Part shown: one piece after another, positions 62,951-64,000 of the stretch
Layout: the number at the start of each line of letters is the position of its first letter
Position numbering within the stretch: position 1 is the stretch's first letter
NCBI RefSeq assembly: GCF_024585265.1
Contig: NZ_CP036533.1
Coordinates: 1,116,001 to 1,180,000 of the forward strand
DNA length: 64,000 nucleotides
Direction: 5' to 3'
Origin: Bradyrhizobium sp. WBAH42
GTDB taxonomy: Bacteria > Pseudomonadota > Alphaproteobacteria > Rhizobiales > Xanthobacteraceae
The notes under the pieces: model-generated
What the model was told of the DNA's origin: nothing
The model's database searches: none
Seen by the model: only the letters and a program-made list of their open reading frames with translations
Made by a program: the position numbers and the translations under genes

Positions 62951-63712
62951 ATGTCAAAAAGCGGGAAACGCGTGGCCTGGGTCACGGGCGGTGGCAGCGG
63001 GATCGGGGAGGCCGGCGCCGAGGCGCTAGCTGCCGACGGCTGGATCGTTGTGGTCTCGGGCCGGCGCAAAGACGCCCTGGAGACCGTGGTAGCGAAGATC
63101 ACTGGGGAAGGTGGGGCGGCCGAGGCCCTTGTGCTCGATGTGTCCAACGCGGCCGCAGCCCAGAAGGCAGCCGACCAGATCGTCGCAAGGCACGGCCGCA
63201 TCGACCTGCTCGTCAACAATGCCGGCATCAATGTTCCCAAGCGCAGCTGGAAGGACATGGAGCTGGAGGGCTGGGACAGACTGGTCCAGGTCAATCTCAA
63301 CGGCGTGCTCTATTGCATGCGCGCGGTGCTGCCGACGATGCGCAAGCAGCAAGACGGCGCCATCATCAACGTCTCGTCCTGGGCCGGCCGCCACGTCTCG
63401 AAAATGCCGGGCCCGGCTTACACCACCACCAAGCATGCGGTGCTGGCGCTGACCCATTCCTTCAACATGGACGAATGCGTCAACGGCCTGCGCGCCTGCT
63501 GCCTGATGCCGGGCGAGGTGGCGACGCCGATCCTGAAGCTGCGTCCGGTGGTGCCGAGCGAAGCGGAGCAGGCGAAGATGCTGCAATCGGAAGACCTCGG
63601 CCGCACCATCGCCTTCATCGCGGGCATGCCGGCCAGAGTCTGCATCAACGAAGTGCTGATCAGCCCGACGCATAATCGCGGATTCATCCAGACCCCGAAC
63701 AACAGGGATTGA
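62951..63712 (+). CDS. Short-chain dehydrogenase/reductase (classical SDR)
   Basis: 253 residues. VAWVTGGGSGIGEAGAEALA (TGxxxGxG), LLVNNAGINVPKRSW (NNAG) and SSWAGRHVSKMPGPAYTTTKHAVLALT (catalytic Ser and YxxxK) are all intact. An Arg in the second strand (VSGRRKDALE) suggests NADP(H). Substrate is unknown; the C-terminus (HNRGFIQTPN) is short and unusual. The ATG has GGAGACAG upstream. It is divergent from matB with 86 bases between, so it may share control, but nothing shows malonate linkage. Confidence 0.9.
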   Translation: MSKSGKRVAWVTGGGSGIGEAGAEALAADGWIVVVSGRRKDALETVVAKITGEGGAAEALVLDVSNAAAAQKAADQIVARHGRIDLLVNNAGINVPKRSWKDMELEGWDRLVQVNLNGVLYCMRAVLPTMRKQQDGAIINVSSWAGRHVSKMPGPAYTTTKHAVLALTHSFNMDECVNGLRACCLMPGEVATPILKLRPVVPSEAEQAKMLQSEDLGRTIAFIAGMPARVCINEVLISPTHNRGFIQTPNNRD

Positions 63713-63733
63713 GGCGAGGCGGAGCCGCAAACT

Positions 63734-63821
63734 CGTCATTGCGAGCGAAGCGAAGCAATCCAGAAATGTGCCCGCGGAGACAGTCTGGATTGCTTCGTCG
63801 CAAGGGCTCCTCGCAATGACG
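63734..63821. repeat. Dispersed palindromic repeat, CGTCATTGCGAG family (copy 8)
   Basis: CGTCATTGCGAGCGAAGCGAAGC and GGCTCCTCGCAATGACGG arms, with GCAATCCAGAAATG and GTCTGGATTGCTT inside. From 63822 to the window end I see no gene; the open frames there run through the repeat. Confidence 0.85.
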
Positions 63822-64000
63822 GCGGATGGGCCCCCACGAACATCCCCGCCGATAGTTTCACCCATCACAAAGAATTTTTCCTCGAAACCGCACCACAAAC
63901 CCTCCCGTAGTTCGGTCCAACGACGGCACTGCTGCATCACCCCTCGACTGTCGCAGGCGCCGTTGTTGCCCCAACTCAACGCCGGCCATCGCCGGTCTCA

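Overview
The window looks like a chromosomal segment of a Bradyrhizobium-type alphaproteobacterium (Nitrobacteraceae). The reasons are high GC, the hemD / mitofilin-like / hemY cluster, an SdhCDAB operon in rhizobial order, MatB, a candidate general-stress (EcfG-type) promoter, and many short dispersed palindromic repeats in the gaps. I see no integrase, insertion sequence, CRISPR array, phage module or rRNA. It is mostly core chromosome, with a few accessory genes.

Layout. 1-3.4 kb: end of hemD, a Mic60/mitofilin-like membrane protein and hemY. 3.5-7.5 kb: tRNA-Thr(CGT), a NodB-type deacetylase, two tandem GTGA-N6-TCAC operator-like sites, two small secreted Cys-rich paralogues and an MFS exporter. 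7.6-15.5 kb: Tat-exported hydrolase, P450, class III nucleotide cyclase with a zinc ribbon, TerB-like protein, SDR, glutamine amidotransferase, enoyl-CoA hydratase and tRNA-Ala(CGC). 15.9-18.8 kb: YggT, DUF167, folD, ppa and a GNAT acetyltransferase. 19-23.6 kb: secreted hydrolase, DUF2269 protein, SDR-DoxX fusion, DCC thiol protein and a flavin amine oxidase. 24-26 kb: typA/bipA.

26.1-30.2 kb holds the most unusual locus. It is a four-gene overlapping operon of an Lgt-like protein, a Tes/MJ0619-type radical SAM enzyme and two tiny paralogous membrane proteins. A Crp/Fnr regulator lies upstream with a candidate EcfG promoter, and the operon closes with an intrinsic terminator. I infer a lipid or lipoprotein modification system. 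30-39 kb: PhoD, two orphan TAXI proteins (one a double-spanning membrane protein), PhhB, a DUF1232 protein, a quinone oxidoreductase and a dienoyl-CoA-reductase-like SDR. 39-48 kb: IalB-like protein, RlmN, PAP2 phosphatase, ArgG, alkaline phosphatase, TetR and a homocysteine methyltransferase-like protein.

48.2-50.4 kb contains two damaged genes close together: an OmpA-family gene with an apparent +1 frameshift and a VOC-family gene with an in-frame TGA. 50.4-55.6 kb: FkbM methyltransferase, a BclA/YddA-type ABC exporter and a hybrid histidine kinase. 55.8-59.3 kb: sdhCDAB. 59.8-63.7 kb: TauE/SafE exporter, a lower-GC hypothetical gene, matB and a divergent SDR.

Start codons were moved from the longest open frame where a Shine-Dalgarno sequence, an overlap or the family N-terminus favoured an internal start. 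Family assignments are from recalled sequence motifs, not from searches.
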